Shown here piece by piece: positions 1 through 13,354 of a stretch of DNA of 64,000 bases. The position numbers were made by a program, and so were the translations under genes. Source of the stretch: Setoptus koraiensis (lineage: Eukaryota; Arthropoda); contig CM106586.1 in the NCBI GenBank assembly GCA_048013815.1, positions 10,788,001-10,852,000 on the forward strand. The letters are read 5' to 3'. Position 1 is the first letter of the stretch. Every line of letters starts with the position of its first letter. The notes under the pieces were generated by a model. The model saw nothing but the letters and a program-made list of their open reading frames with translations. It was not told the DNA's origin and searched no databases.

Positions 1-927
1 GTCATTGGGATTGGTGTAGATGTTCAGACGATACAAACTATCCGGCATTCCGTTGGTGATTATGTTTGATTCGCCCGTTGTTGTGAGACGAACAATTTTG
101 CTTTCTTTGGCCAGATCATGAATATAGTAAATATCATTGTTGTCAACGAAAACAATGGAGTTTGTTTCGCCCACCCAGGAAGCATATTGAAGTTTTGGAA
201 CTTTCTGTGGATAATCCAGTTTGACCAGGTCGTCCAAAAATATAACAGTTCTGGAGGAAACAAATGACAACAAGTAAATTGAGTTATCCAGCCGAATGAT
301 GTAGAATGGTTTACAAAATAGAGATTTAGTTGTGCATTACTCACTGTGAAGATATGTTGAAAATGGCAAATCGGCCCGAGACAGGCATGCCTAGCTCTTT
401 CTTGAGATCCGACACGAACAATATCGACCTCCTGTCTGCCGATAGCTTAAAACTGGCCATTGTATGCAGAGTTTTATCTGATGTCTTTACCAGTATGGAT
501 GTGGTCATGTTTATGCGGGCATCAAATATGGCGATACTGCCATTTTGGTCTACGTAGGCTATCTCATTGGCCGATATCCACGAGCCGTTGAATCTTTTCA
601 CTCGATACTGGTCAGCTATGATGGGATCTAGGTCCAGTTTCATTCTGTAATTGTCGACATCGCTGTCTGTTAGAGTGTAAAGATTGTGCAAATTAATTCG
701 AATCTGATTAATGCGAGATCAAACACAAACCATACTTCTGGCTTTGTATGTTGTTCAGCCTAGCTATACTCACTTGTGGTGGATAATATTATAGATAATA
801 TGATGAGGCTTGATATTATGCTAATCATCAGCAACGATATCGAAATTCCCTTCCAATTCTTTTTCTCCTTCTCGCCGACAACAATGTCCTCGTCGTCCAG
901 GGCTCCAACTTTGTGTTCGAAATCCAT
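1..927 (-). CDS. Dipeptidyl-peptidase-like type II membrane protein (S9B family, DPP6/DPP10/DPP4-like), 5' part only
   Basis: Three coding exons join in frame: 927-774 (ATG at 927, phase 1, donor GTGAGT), 666-345 (acceptor CTAACAG, phase 2, donor GTGAGT) and 250-1, which runs off the window. Residues 1-28 are cytoplasmic and acidic/lysine-rich, ending in NWKG. Residues about 29-50 are one hydrophobic segment (SLLMISIISSLIILSIIL), a type II signal anchor as in the DPP6/DPP10 family. The lumenal part starts the beta-propeller: KRFNGSWIS, then NSIVFVDNNDIYYIHDL. The catalytic alpha/beta-hydrolase half lies beyond the left edge, so I cannot tell an active peptidase from a serine-less potassium-channel auxiliary subunit. 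A donor at 1030 (AAAG/GTGAGT) suggests a separate 5' UTR exon upstream. The family is secure; the member is not. Confidence 0.85.
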
Positions 928-1031
928 GATGGTATGCTATTATTACTATTCAATGATAAGACGGCTATTAGATCTTAGGAACTGCATTCTTGACCACAGC
1001 GTCTCATTCGAAATCTCCAGCCCTACTCACC

Positions 1032-1911
1032 TTTCAGTTTTCTAATAAAATTTTTTCTACTGATCTCTGGAAAGCTAGACACAAAATTTGTATTCTGTGG
1101 TCAAGCCACTAGCCAGTTTCTAGTTATGCGAGATACCTAAATTGAGGAACCGCGGATTATCCCATTGGGAACTCAGTATTCGCGATGAATGCTCCGTCTT
1201 GCTATCGTCAAACTGTGCCAATTCGCAAGTATATGTTGTATGATCCAATTCAAACCATCGTTACTCTGAGATTGTCCAAGAGAATTTGTAGTGTTGCTCA
1301 AAATCGTGTTTCGCATGCATTCCAACAATCAGTGTTAGTTGACTGTCAAAACAAAACAAATACAACTAACTCGAACATGCTGACAGGGATTCCTTTGCAT
1401 TGTCAACTCGGATGTTTAGTGTAAAGAAGTCTCACAGAGTGGCAAAGGCCTCAATTCTTTGAGGAGCAGTCAGGCTGCATACCTCTGCTAACGGGACTAC
1501 GGTAGACGCGAATCTAATGCGAACGAAGCGCAGATCGGAAGGCGCGCAAACTCACTGCTAGCTGATGAGGATGTGAGAGATCAGTTAGCTTCTGCAAGCC
1601 AACGCTATCATTATTTATCGAGTAAATTTTAAACGAGATCGATGACAAAATAAAATCGCCATTCGTTGATATACAGCTTGTCAACTGCTGTTTAGACAAA
1701 TATTCTCGTACTATTGAAGACGCTTTTGTGGTCGTAGTGTAACGCGATGTAGCATTTCAAACAATTGTTGTATTTTATTTTGATAGACTATGATAAATAA
1801 GAAATGGAATAGAATATATAGCAATTCAGTTTCATAAGAGATAATTTGCAGGGTGTATATCCTGCACGCCGTTTTATGATGTTATGAGCGCATTTCATTG
1901 AATTGTCATTA
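1032..1911. other. Intergenic DNA with DPP-like 5' leader and ARFGAP1 3' UTR
   Basis: No convincing coding segment. The left part should contain the untranslated first exon and promoter of the DPP-like gene. The right part is the 3' UTR of ARFGAP1, with a reverse-strand AATAAA at 1779-1774. Short ORFs here show no recognisable domain. Confidence 0.5.
1774..1779 (-). terminator. Polyadenylation signal AATAAA, ARFGAP1
   Basis: Reverse-strand AATAAA about 135 bases past the ARFGAP1 stop codon, the only canonical signal close to that stop. Confidence 0.5.
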
Positions 1912-3062
<1,151 letters not shown>

Positions 3063-3909
3063 ATTATAGCAATTTAATTAAATATATAGTCTTATCAATT
3101 ATGAATTCTCTAAATACGAGGAATCTATCTGTTCAGATTGAACTGACAATTGCGTTGTTGTTGATTCAGTTCAATGGTGTTGTAAATTTTCTTCAATGAT
3201 CGAGATATCCTCGGGTATAGGTCATATTTCATTTAAACTATCTATATATCTAATATTAGTCAATGAGATAGCCCACTTAAATATTATCAAAGTGCCTCTG
3301 GTGTCCTAGTTTCTGTTGTAATCCATTAAACTATAATCCTGGGCTATCACTAATCTATCTAATAGATTTCATCAGCTTACAAAATTAACGAGTGGTACGG
3401 TGGGATATTGGGTGCAACAAAATAACAGTTTGGCTTTGTTTTCTATAATTAATAATAATAGTAACTGCATCTATTTGTTCTTAATGAATAATGAATAAAT
3501 AAATATCCTAGCTATAGATTGAGATTGGCAACAAGATCATCCCTATCAGGAGGTTACTGCCATCAACCTGTGAAATGTAATCATACAGTATGATTCACAC
3601 TACCGCAATCATTACAGACAACGCATCAAAGCATATGTTTTTCTCGTTAGTCCTGCAGCTCAATAGTTAACCTGCTTACTAAACCGGTACTCACTGTTAC
3701 TAGCCTCTATGAGTTTTCTCTTATCAATACTATTTGTGCCCGCTGTATTTGACTAACATAACTGCAGGATCGCAAGAATGAATCTGTAGTGACAACTGCA
3801 CGAAATAAAAGCCAATTTTTTGTTGAATCACCATGAAACTGTTTGTATCAAATCATTCTTCTTATTCACTCTATAAATAGATAGCGTTCTCCAACAAATT
3901 ACATTGAGC
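3063..3909. other. Divergent promoter interval ARFGAP1 / kanadaptin-like
   Basis: AT-rich spacer between the leftward ARFGAP1 start and the rightward kanadaptin-like start. I see no FHA-type coding exon here. A TATA box stands near its right end. Confidence 0.5.
3872..3879 (+). promoter_or_regulatory. TATA box of kanadaptin-like gene
   Basis: TATAAATA about 30-38 bases upstream of the ATG at 3910. A start site near 3900 would leave a leader of only about ten bases, which is unusual, so the true start site may vary. It supports this ATG as the real protein start. Confidence 0.45.
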
Positions 3910-4923
3910 ATGGCTCACATTAGAGACGATCCAGCCACCACCAAACCTAAAGCGGGAGACGATGATGAAGGATGCAATTGGGGATTCGCAAATGATGCCA
4001 TAACCAGTGATTGTTTACTAGCTGGGTCAGATTCAGACAAATTCATTGCAGTCTATGAGGAGTACCTCAGAAACAACAAATCAGCGCCTGATTCTACACC
4101 AAACGAATCCACCTACTGTCAAAATGCACAAAAATCGTTGGAGGAATGGTTTTCTAATGAAGGACACAAATTCGAACCAACAGTTGTACAACAGGACGAC
4201 GAATTTATCTGTCATATTGATCTACCTTTAGAGGATCAAGATTTCGAGATACATTCTGAGGCAAAGGCAAAAAGAAAAGACGCTATTCTAGATGGATGTC
4301 TCAAGGCTTGCAAGCTATTAGATTCAGCCGGTATCTTGTATCCTTGGCAGCAATCTAAAGATCCCGATGGTAAACTTAAGAGAAAGCAGCTGGCAGAAAG
4401 TCAGTTCGAGGATGATTGTGAATATGACGATACCGTGGAGACCCAGGTTAGGCAAGCTAGAAAAATGCAGAAACGAGAAGATGGTCATTCAAATAAAGTA
4501 GACACTTATGATTCCCTCATGACAAAGTGGCGCAATATCATGATGTCCTTGTCAAAAACCAAAGCTCAATTAGTTACGATAGATCTTTCCGTTAAAGCTT
4601 CTGATAAAGAAAAAGCGAGCGAGAGCCAACCAGAGGACGAGGACCCTCTAGATACATACATGAATACACTCAGTCAGAAACCTAAATTAAGTATTAATGA
4701 CAAGATTCAGAAATCGAAATTGAAGAATCAGATCTCACAATTAGAAAAAGAGAAAGCGGCTTTGGAGAGACTGATTGAATTAGCCAAGCCTGTATTCAGT
4801 TTGAAAAAGGCAGCCTCGCAATCATCACAGGTAGAATTGACTAAAAACAATCAACAGTCGTGTGATGTTGAAACAAAAAACAATGTGAGAATTATTGGCC
4901 CGACTATGCCTCCAAACAATTAA
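3910..4923 (+). CDS. Kanadaptin-like protein lacking the N-terminal FHA domain
   Basis: Single-exon ORF of 337 residues from ATG 3910; a TTG six bases upstream is not needed. It aligns with the part of kanadaptin (SLC4A1AP) after the FHA domain: the CNWG entry motif (about residue 22), a double-stranded-RNA-binding-like fold at about 75-150 (QKSLEEWFSNEGHKFEP, then HSEAKAKRKDAILDGCLKAC and LLDSAGILYP), an acidic linker, and the C-terminal coiled coil (YDSLMTKWRNIMMSLSKTKA; EDPLDTYMNTLSQKPKL; QISQLEKEKAALERLIELAKPVF). Human kanadaptin, about 740-800 residues, is a nuclear protein linked to splicing complexes and originally to anion exchanger AE1. Here the phosphopeptide-binding FHA domain is absent, and the TATA box just upstream argues against a missed 5' exon. 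Function is inferred from the family. Confidence 0.8.
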   Translation: MAHIRDDPATTKPKAGDDDEGCNWGFANDAITSDCLLAGSDSDKFIAVYEEYLRNNKSAPDSTPNESTYCQNAQKSLEEWFSNEGHKFEPTVVQQDDEFICHIDLPLEDQDFEIHSEAKAKRKDAILDGCLKACKLLDSAGILYPWQQSKDPDGKLKRKQLAESQFEDDCEYDDTVETQVRQARKMQKREDGHSNKVDTYDSLMTKWRNIMMSLSKTKAQLVTIDLSVKASDKEKASESQPEDEDPLDTYMNTLSQKPKLSINDKIQKSKLKNQISQLEKEKAALERLIELAKPVFSLKKAASQSSQVELTKNNQQSCDVETKNNVRIIGPTMPPNN

Positions 4924-6192
4924 ACTGATTGAAAATTTTTTGACAGACTAGTTTGTCCAGACTGACGGTGGACATACTTTCATCATTCAGAACTTCCTTG
5001 TCCATTTTCTCTACGAAGTCGTAGCTCAACTTTAATTAGATGTCGCCTTTTCCGTCGCTGCAACCCACCAGAAATTGTTTCAGATTAATGGGATTTATTG
5101 GGAAGGTTGGGGTGGAGTAGCCGTTCCTAATCGATGACAATCGAACAATCGTTATCACAATTCAATTTTTGGTTTCTGTATTTTATTCTATAAACATTAT
5201 GAACGTACATGTATTATTACATTTAGTTTCGTTGGATTGGTCAGTTGGTGTAGTCAAGTCCAAAAAATCGTTTTGTGGCTGGTGTATTTCCCTTTACATT
5301 AGAATTGATCACTTAGATGGATTGATTTTATTTAATTCAAGAGTGTGGGTATAGCAATCTTAATGTAGGTCTCGATCTATCTTTGACAAAACAAACGTGG
5401 TGTCACTCCAAGCTTTTCAATTTTTAGATAGTGTCGAGGTGTTTAGAACCAGTGATGTGCTTGAATATTAATGATACTTCTGTAGGTAGTGATTATCGAG
5501 TAAGTTTGTGAGATGTCATTGCGTACTGCAGTGAATTGACTAGATTTTGATCACATTGAGTGGCTTGATTTAGCTTTGCACTTTTCTTCCTTTTTCTCTG
5601 TAATTAGGTGCAAGTTAGATATAAGTTAAGATTTAAGGTAGAAGAAATTTTCACTACCTCAGTCGCTTTGTAAGAGTTGTAGAATAGTAACCAACCAACA
5701 AAATATATATTTGTATAGCAATGTTGATTTATATATCTGCTTTGAAGAATTTTCAGTATAACTTAACTCATGATTATGTTGCAACAATAAATATCATCCT
5801 TATACAGAATAGAGCTTTCTTCTGGTAAAGAATTTTCTCAAAAGACATGAGAGTAGAACTAAAATCTCTCAGACTTCCACGGCTTTTCAGCTCTGATATT
5901 ATGTCGTTTTCATAATGATATCAACATAGATCTTTAAGTAACATTAAATAACCGGTCACAATCTTATGACCGAATAGCGCCGATATGATATCTATACAAA
6001 GCTAATAAATAAGTTTTTGTCAGGTTTTTTTTTGCTCCAAAAATGAATGTGTAAATAGTGAACTATGTGGATATCTTACTTGTACTTTCTTCAATAGTGT
6101 AAATAGCTGCTTGCTTGCTCGCAAGCTTTTCTGCCGCTGTTCGTTGTCATATTAATCCTCTAATTCCAACAAGCCTTTAATATTGGGGCCTC
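4924..6192. other. Convergent 3' UTR/intergenic interval
   Basis: AT-rich DNA between the kanadaptin-like stop and the stop of the DYRK gene on the other strand. Reverse-strand AATAAA copies (for example near 5093 and 5325) could end a long DYRK 3' UTR. No coding signal seen. Confidence 0.4.
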
Positions 6193-9100
6193 CTAGAACA
6201 AATGTAACGCTTTTTCAACTAATCTAACCGGCGCATTCAGCCTGCCGGTTATTGTGTTAAGCGACGAAGACTTATCATGATTCTTAACATCATCATGGTA
6301 ACCATTTTGCTGATGCTGCGCTCTAAAATTGGCTATCTTTTGACTCTGTTGTAGTTCGCTATATGGCTGTTGTCGTTTTTGATTTGTTATTGTCAATGAT
6401 TCAATATTGTCTTTGCCAAGTACACCTCTTTGGTTAACGTGATTATTGTTGTTATTAGGATAGAAGTTTTGAACAGTTTTGGCAGGGGATGTGGTGGCCG
6501 ATTGTGATGTTCCAATAGTTGCACTACTTGCAGATAGTTTATGGTGAGGCGACCAGTTGGGTGATGCATTAATGCTATGTGCACTATCTTTACGACGTTG
6601 TTGATCGTTAGTGTGTATATTTAATGTATTCAATCCATTGTTGCTGGTACTAAGCTGTTGTTCACTACTACTGATTCCACTTGTTGTTCCGCTATTGTAG
6701 TTGCTATTTTTGCTACTAGTTTTATGATTATTTGCATTCACAGATGAGGATGATGATGATGACGGCGGACTGTTTGAGATAGTAGTAGTACTAATTGTCG
6801 TAGTGCTGTTGGCAGTTGATATGCAATTATGATTGTTTGTAAAACAATTGTTTTTGCTGTTTTGGTGTTCAGTAGTCCCAATCTGAACTTGCGCTGCCAT
6901 TCGAGGTAAATCTTCACCGTAGGCACCTTTAATGTTAATTTCACTTGAACCATCTATTCGTTCGGGTACTGTTCCATCAAGAAAATTATGGCCTTGACTC
7001 ATAACGAGAGATGGTATAACGTTGTTGACTGTAGTCTTTGGGGGCAATGGTAGCTTTCTTCTGACAAGCCAAGGATGACGTAAGGCTGCTGCAGGTGTTA
7101 ATCTATTAGATGGATCCCATTCTAAACAACGCTCAACAAAGTCAATAAATGTAGGATCATCACAATTACCCAAAGCTGCGTGCCATGATCTAGATTTTGG
7201 AGGACCCCGGGTCTTTCCGCGCTTAGATTTTCCACCTAACAAGATTATTTTTCCATTTGGTAGTGTCTCAGCCATAGTGCAGTATCTCGGGTATCCCCTG
7301 GAACTTATAAATTGCTTGACTCGCGAGAGTTTTGCTCTATTTAATAATATTTTAGGAGGCATACCCAGCAATTCTATGATACACGCTAATTGATCGCCTT
7401 CATCTTCTCCCGGAAATAGAGGGTGTCCTGTGGCTAGCTCTGCTAGTATGCATCCCAGAGACCACATATCAATTGGCATACCATACTTTGCACCCAAAAT
7501 AGTTTCCGGTGATCGGTAAAATCTAAACATTTGACAGATATATCAGTAGCAATAACAAAAAAGAAACAAATAGTAAGATTCATGTTGATTCATGTATTAA
7601 CTGAGACAGGTAAAAATTTACAGCCATTATCACCATAAAATTGTGCTAATATTTGTCAACACACGGTATTGTTTGAGAATTGATTGCCCCAAGATAATGA
7701 ATTCTCCGGATATCACAACAATAGCCAGAACTCATCGATGTAAACAATCTTATCTTCATATTGCAACGTATTTGATATTGATCGAGTCAAGTATCTAAAT
7801 ACGTGATGGTACAATCTTAGCGAGGATCTATTTCGCTCTTTTCAATAGACAGTTAGTGGGATGTCTAGTATACTGGTAAATATGTAGTAAGTGGCAATGG
7901 ACAGAGAATATCGGAAGTAAACGCAAGCCACTCCTCACTGATCTATGGTAAATTGTTTGTGTCTGAACTTGTATAGATGGATAAGGTAGAGTATTTTAGA
8001 GTAATCTTATAAGATGATAGTTATGTGTTATTTCGTGTGCAGTTCACAATTGCTTGCAAGACCTCCGCGAATAAAGCTGTCTACGGTACAACATTTTGAT
8101 ACGGTAGACAGCTTACATACAAACAGAGTAATCTCTGTATTGGTCGGTCTATGACTCTTCTATCTATCTAGCGAACAGCTATAATCTGTCTACATAAAAA
8201 AGCTGAAATAGTGCATTAACTCATTCATCTCAGTTATCAGGCATCACCAGTGATTGGCGGCTTGTCATGACAAAAAATGATGAAATAAAATAAACATGCA
8301 ACTATCATAAAAGTATGTGCTGTTGATTGAATCTTAATCGATAGCCAGCTTCTATGTAGCTACATCTTAGCGATAGTAGCAGCTCAGACAGTAAATAATG
8401 ATTCGGGCTAGCTGGCCCTCGTCTATGATCATACGATATGATACTGTTTGTGAGGGTGTGTGTGTGTGTTGAACTTTGTGAGTTTTTAGTTTGAAGTTAA
8501 GTAATGTTGATAACGTCGAGGACGAGGACAGCGACTACAATCACCACCAGCACTACCACTACCGCCGCCACTACTACTATTACTATTACTTGTACATGGA
8601 TAGAGGAAGAGAGTAGATGGTTAAGATTGTTTGAGCTGAATCGTGGCCCATTGCGTGTGCTTATAGATATCAAACAATAGCTAGACAATGAGATAGCTGC
8701 TGCAAGCAATTTGATGTAGGCTTATGATAATGTTATATATGATAGTTGACGTGAGATGTGTGTATATATGACGGTATAAGATAAAAATAATAATGGTGAT
8801 AATAGCAGCAATATGATGATGATGACTTACCTCGATTGAATATAGGTATGTATGCGTCGATTTTCGAAGCAAGACGAACCAAAGTCAATGACTTTAATTC
8901 CGCTACGACTTTGTTGTTTTAATAGGACATTTTCAGGTTTGAGATCGCAATGGATAATTTTGTTTTCATTTAATGCCTCTAAACATTTTAGAATTGAATA
9001 GGCAAATCTACGGACTAGATGAATACTAAAGCCAGCGAATTTGTTCTTTCTGGTAAGCTCGTACAAATTTAAGCTTAATAGCTCAAAAGTGATGCAAGTG

Positions 9101-9804
9101 TGACTGCGGAAAAAAAAACTTTCAAACATGTGTACAACGTTCATGGTGTTATGTGTGTCTTTGTGTCTAAGATGCGTCAATATTTTGATCTCTTCTAGTG
9201 CTTGCTGATGGAAACGTCTCTCGTTTCTGACCATTTTAAGGGCAACATTTTGCATTGTTTTATGATCGAATGCCTTGACAACACTACCAAAGCTTCCCTT
9301 GCCTATGATCTTGAGCATCTCATAACGGTAGGCAATGTGATCGTGCGCAACATGTATGTAGGAACCCGATTGATCATCAAATCCATAATTTTTACAATTG
9401 GTCCCCTTGAGATGATCACGTTTTTTGTTAGTGGCAGCGCCAATGAAATATATTTGCGGATACTGAAGAATCTCTTGCAATTCGTATTGGGTGAGCCTAA
9501 AATGATACACCTCAATAACCTGCTCGGGCGACACAACAAATTCCTCTTCCTTGCTGCTGTTTGTGCTGATGGTGCTGATGGTGTTTGCGTTGCTGGCGTG
9601 GCCCTGGCTGCTGGTTGAGTTAGAGTTTTGGTTTTGGTTCTGGTTGGGGCCCGTCGACGACACCAGAGCGACGCCCGAATCGTGGTCGTTGTTGTTGGGC
9701 TCCAGTTTGTTGTTGGTCGACATGACGTTGTTGAGGTTGTTGTTGGAGTCTTGCAGTTGTAGCTTGTAGTGGTTGTTGGTGTCGATTTGTTGTTCCTGTT
9801 TCAT
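6193..9804 (-). CDS. Dual-specificity tyrosine-regulated kinase, class II (DYRK2-type)
   Basis: Two exons: 9804-8831 (phase 2, donor GTAAGT) and 7522-6193, 767 residues from the chosen Met. The protein has a low-complexity Asn/Gln/Ser-rich N terminus and the class II accessory region ending [20 protein letters not shown]. The kinase domain carries GKGSFGSV (P-loop), VALKMV (ATP lysine), [10 protein letters not shown] (catalytic loop), DFGSSC, then the activation motif HTYIQSR across the splice, [20 protein letters not shown], and a DYRK insert. The autophosphorylated second tyrosine of the YxY motif is kept, while the first is histidine. A long Ser/Asn/Thr-rich tail follows. DYRK2 orthologues autophosphorylate tyrosine once and then phosphorylate Ser/Thr substrates. 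The frame stays open upstream to an ATG at 10665, but that part is a translated (CA)n and trinucleotide repeat in GC-rich DNA, so I treat it as leader. Start uncertain, identity firm. Confidence 0.9.
7523..8830 (-). other. Intron of DYRK gene
   Basis: 1.3 kb intron splitting the kinase activation loop within the arginine codon of QSR. Donor AG/GTAAGT at 8830-8825, acceptor TTTAG ending at 7523. It contains ATG/ATA-type microsatellites around 8500-8830 and no coding signal. Confidence 0.85.
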
Positions 9805-12240
9805 GTTGCTCGTCGTATTACTGTTGTTGCTGTTGCTGCTGTGTTTGCTGCTGATATTAGCGCTGGCTGGGACGCGGGCTGGGCAGTTCACCGCCGGCGA
9901 GCATGTTGATACTGAGTGACTGGCTAATTGATGATTTCTGAGAATTCGCGAAGTGGGATAATTCGATGCTGCTAACTGTGGCTCGAAATTCGCAATATTC
10001 GACTGGCGATATTTCCACTGGCGACAGTTCGACCGCGATATTTCCACTGGCAATAATTCGACTGGCAATAATTCGATTCGCTGCTGGTGCGCCGAACGGC
10101 CGTGTGCTGAACTGGTCGTGTCTCCGCGACTCGCTGACAACGACTGACGCGGCTGTGATATTTGCTGCTCGCCCGTCCAGTGGGCGCGATCGCGTCGAAT
10201 TTCTGCTCTTGCTGCCGCTGCTGCTGCTGTAGTGTGTTCACCTTGCAATAATGTTCTATTGTCTGTACGTGTCCACTGCTCGGGCCGACTGGCTAACTGT
10301 GGCGACTGTTGCTGTTGCTGCCAACAATTCGACAATCTCTCTCGACAATGTCTGCCGCCGTGTCTCTTCCTAAAAAGTGCTTCTTGTTGTGCTGCCGCTG
10401 CTGCTGCTGCCAAAGTTCTACTCGAACGCACAGAGCGCTGTGCTGTTGTTCGTCGACACACACACACACAAATCGTCTGTTGTTGTTCGGCCACTCTTGA
10501 TCGAATCTTTTTGTCCGTCGTCGTTCGCTGCTGAGCGTCGTTCGCTGCTTGTGAGTCGCTCAGTTCGTCGCCGCTCTCGCTCAGTTCGTTCGCTCGCCCG
10601 TCCAATCCCCTCCACAGCGATGCCTGCCTGCCCCCGCTCTGCCCCTCTGTTGCTATCGCTGGCACTCCGGCCGCCGCGCTCTCTATACACTGTACGAGTC
10701 GAGTACAGTGTGTGTGCGTGTGCGCTGTGATATCTGTGTGCGCCTGTGTGCAGTTGGCATGGCCGGCCTATACTCTGCGTTGTCTGCGTTGCGGGCACAA
10801 TACTCAACGCTCACCATACTCACAATGGTGCAGTGTGTGGCAGGCTAGCGCTCGCAGCGCCAGCGCTGCACCTTGCCAGCGTCACGGCAATGCCAGCGAC
10901 TGTGGCCAATACTGTGTGTATCTGCCAGCAAAATTGCCGAACACTGTTCAGCGAGCGCTCGGCTGGCGTGCACCATGGAACTGGCTGGGGCTGGCTGGCT
11001 GCGCGCTAGCGCCGCACCACCGTGGCACTGCGGCACCGTGTACTGGCCAGGCCGCGTACAGGCCGTCCCGACGCAAACGGTTCAGGCTAAACCGGCCTGG
11101 CAATGGCTGTGCCACAGACCGCGCGCACATTGCGGGCCATTGAACTAGCGCACACACGACGAAGCTTTTTTGCCCGCCTGATGCTGCCGGCTGCTGCAGC
11201 CGCGCGCGACCCCCGCCACCGCGTCCCACTGCGGCCCGTAGGCTACGGGCCGGCTGTGGCCCGACTGCACCACTAGTGCAGCGCTCTGGTCCAGCGGTGC
11301 CGGTGCGGCGGGCACTGCGCACCCTGTACGCACAGAGTGTGCGGTGCACCCTGTACGTACAGAGTGCGCGGTGCGGAGTGTGGCTCGCCGCATTCACTGC
11401 TGAGCAGTGTGCCAACGAGCGCCAGCAGGCAGCCAGTGGGCAGCCAATAGCTGCCGTCGAGCAGAGTGCCACACACACACACACACACGACCGCTGGCTG
11501 GCAGCGGCTGCCAGAGGCACCCCGAAGCAGCCGCAACGGCAATGCAGGCCAACGCAGGCCATTCGGCAGCGCCAGCGTCGCTATCTGCTCGCACTGTTTC
11601 TGGGCCGACGCTGGCGACGCACACTGCCAGTCGACGGGCGCACTACGCGACTGGCACACTGCGGTCGCCGACGTACACTGTGTGCCACTACTACTGCGCC
11701 GGCCTAGCCGCTGCTGCCCCTGTGCCAGTGCCACCAGTCTAGTGGTGCCAACAGATACACACAGCATAGGCCGTCTGATGCACGGCAGCGCGCGGGGGAA
11801 GGCAGAAGCCATTGCTCTGGCTTGCCAGCGGCCGTAATGGGGTCAGAGCGCAACACTGCAACCGTGGCTGGCAGTGTGCGACTCGCACACTGCCAACTGC
11901 GAGCAAGCAAACTGCCAGCCTGCAAACTGCCGCCACAAAATGGGGCTCAAGTTGACGATAAGCTCATCATCGCGCGACTGGCAACTATTGAGTCAGTTGA
12001 CTATTGAGACTTGGAGCCACATGTGCTGTCCACAGTGCACGGTCCACTTTGTGGCTCGGGGCTCAGTGTGCGGCAGAGGGGGCCCGCTTGCATGTGCGCC
12101 GGCCCGTCGGAGCTGGCCTCGGCCAGAGGCACGGCCAAAGCAAGCAGCATTGAGATGTATTGAGATCATGTAACACTGACAGCGAGCAAAAATCGCGGCT
12201 TGCATGCGGAAAGGTGGCCGCATGCGTGACCCAGGCCCCA

Positions 12241-12305
12241 GCGATGCTACCCAGCGATGCTACCCAGCGATGCTACCCAGCGATGCTACCCAGCGATGCT
12301 ACCCA
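12241..12305. repeat. Minisatellite, 13-bp unit x5
   Basis: Five perfect copies of GCGATGCTACCCA in tandem with no spacer. Confidence 0.95.
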
Positions 12306-13298
12306 GGCCAGCATCGCGCCACAGTGACTGTGGCGCGGTGCGCAGAAATGTCGCATGACAATGCAATCAGTTGTTTGCATCGCTGACACACTGCTGCAAT
12401 ACCAAGTGGCGCTGTGGCCAAAATAGTCGACTGGCGTGACATTGATGTCCAGCCCGACACTGATTATGATCTAATTATATCCAGACGCACACACACACAC
12501 AATCGCTGCCATTTTATCTTGTTTGATTAACAGCGACCATGTTGATACTGTTCGGTGCACTGGCAACTTGTGAGTAGTCACAAGTGAGTGTGTCACACCG
12601 CGGTATGTTGTCCGTGTCACACACTGGGCCACAATGGCACCAGTATCATGCTAGCAGGATGATACTGGCAGCATCACTAATGCATTGGCTGCATTGGCTC
12701 GGTCAGCGCTGATCTCGTTTGGACGAAATCAAATCAGCAGTCAGCTGACAGCGGCAACAGATACACACAGCTGACAGCAACAACAAGTGGACAATACCAT
12801 AATTGGGCAGTGCCACACTCCGCGGGCTTCACCGCAGCGCCGATGCTGCCAGTGGCCGGTGCTGCCAGTTGCGGGTGCTGCCAGTTGCCGATGCTGCCAG
12901 TGGCTGCCAAACGGCATGTGGCTTGTTAACCTACTTTTGTCATTAGCCGGTTTGGCCGCTGATGTCCAGCTGACAGTGGGCCGCCCACTGGCCAGGCTGC
13001 GTCCAGCTGGCTGCGTCCAGTCGGCCGACATCGGCGGCGATACGAGTGGTCGGCGCACAAATGCGACAGAGACGGGCAGGCATCTTTGTCACATTCTTTC
13101 ACGTTGCAGCTACCACTGGCACAACCACTGGCACCACCATTGACACTGACACTACCACTGGCACTGGGGCGACTCGTCGGCGCACGTGAAACGGGCCGGT
13201 GTGGCGCCACTTTGGCCCATTGTGCGCCGAGCGGCGCAATTAGCATTATGCATTATGCTGATTGGCACGGCATTAGCACGGCACTGCTGATGCGCCAC

Positions 13299-13354
13299 AC
13301 GAGATACGCCAAACGAGATACGCCAAACGATATACGCCAGACGAGATACGCCAG
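13299..13354. repeat. Minisatellite, 14-bp unit x4
   Basis: Four near-identical copies of ACGAGATACGCCAA; the third has ATAT in place of AGAT and the last bases vary. Confidence 0.93.

Noticed and set aside
6738..6953. Small reverse-strand ORFs within the DYRK tail
   Set aside because: Alternative frames of the Ser/Asn-rich coding sequence.
12241..13354. Short regularly spaced repeats resembling a CRISPR array
   Set aside because: Units are directly adjacent without unique spacers, and the genome is eukaryotic; these are minisatellites.
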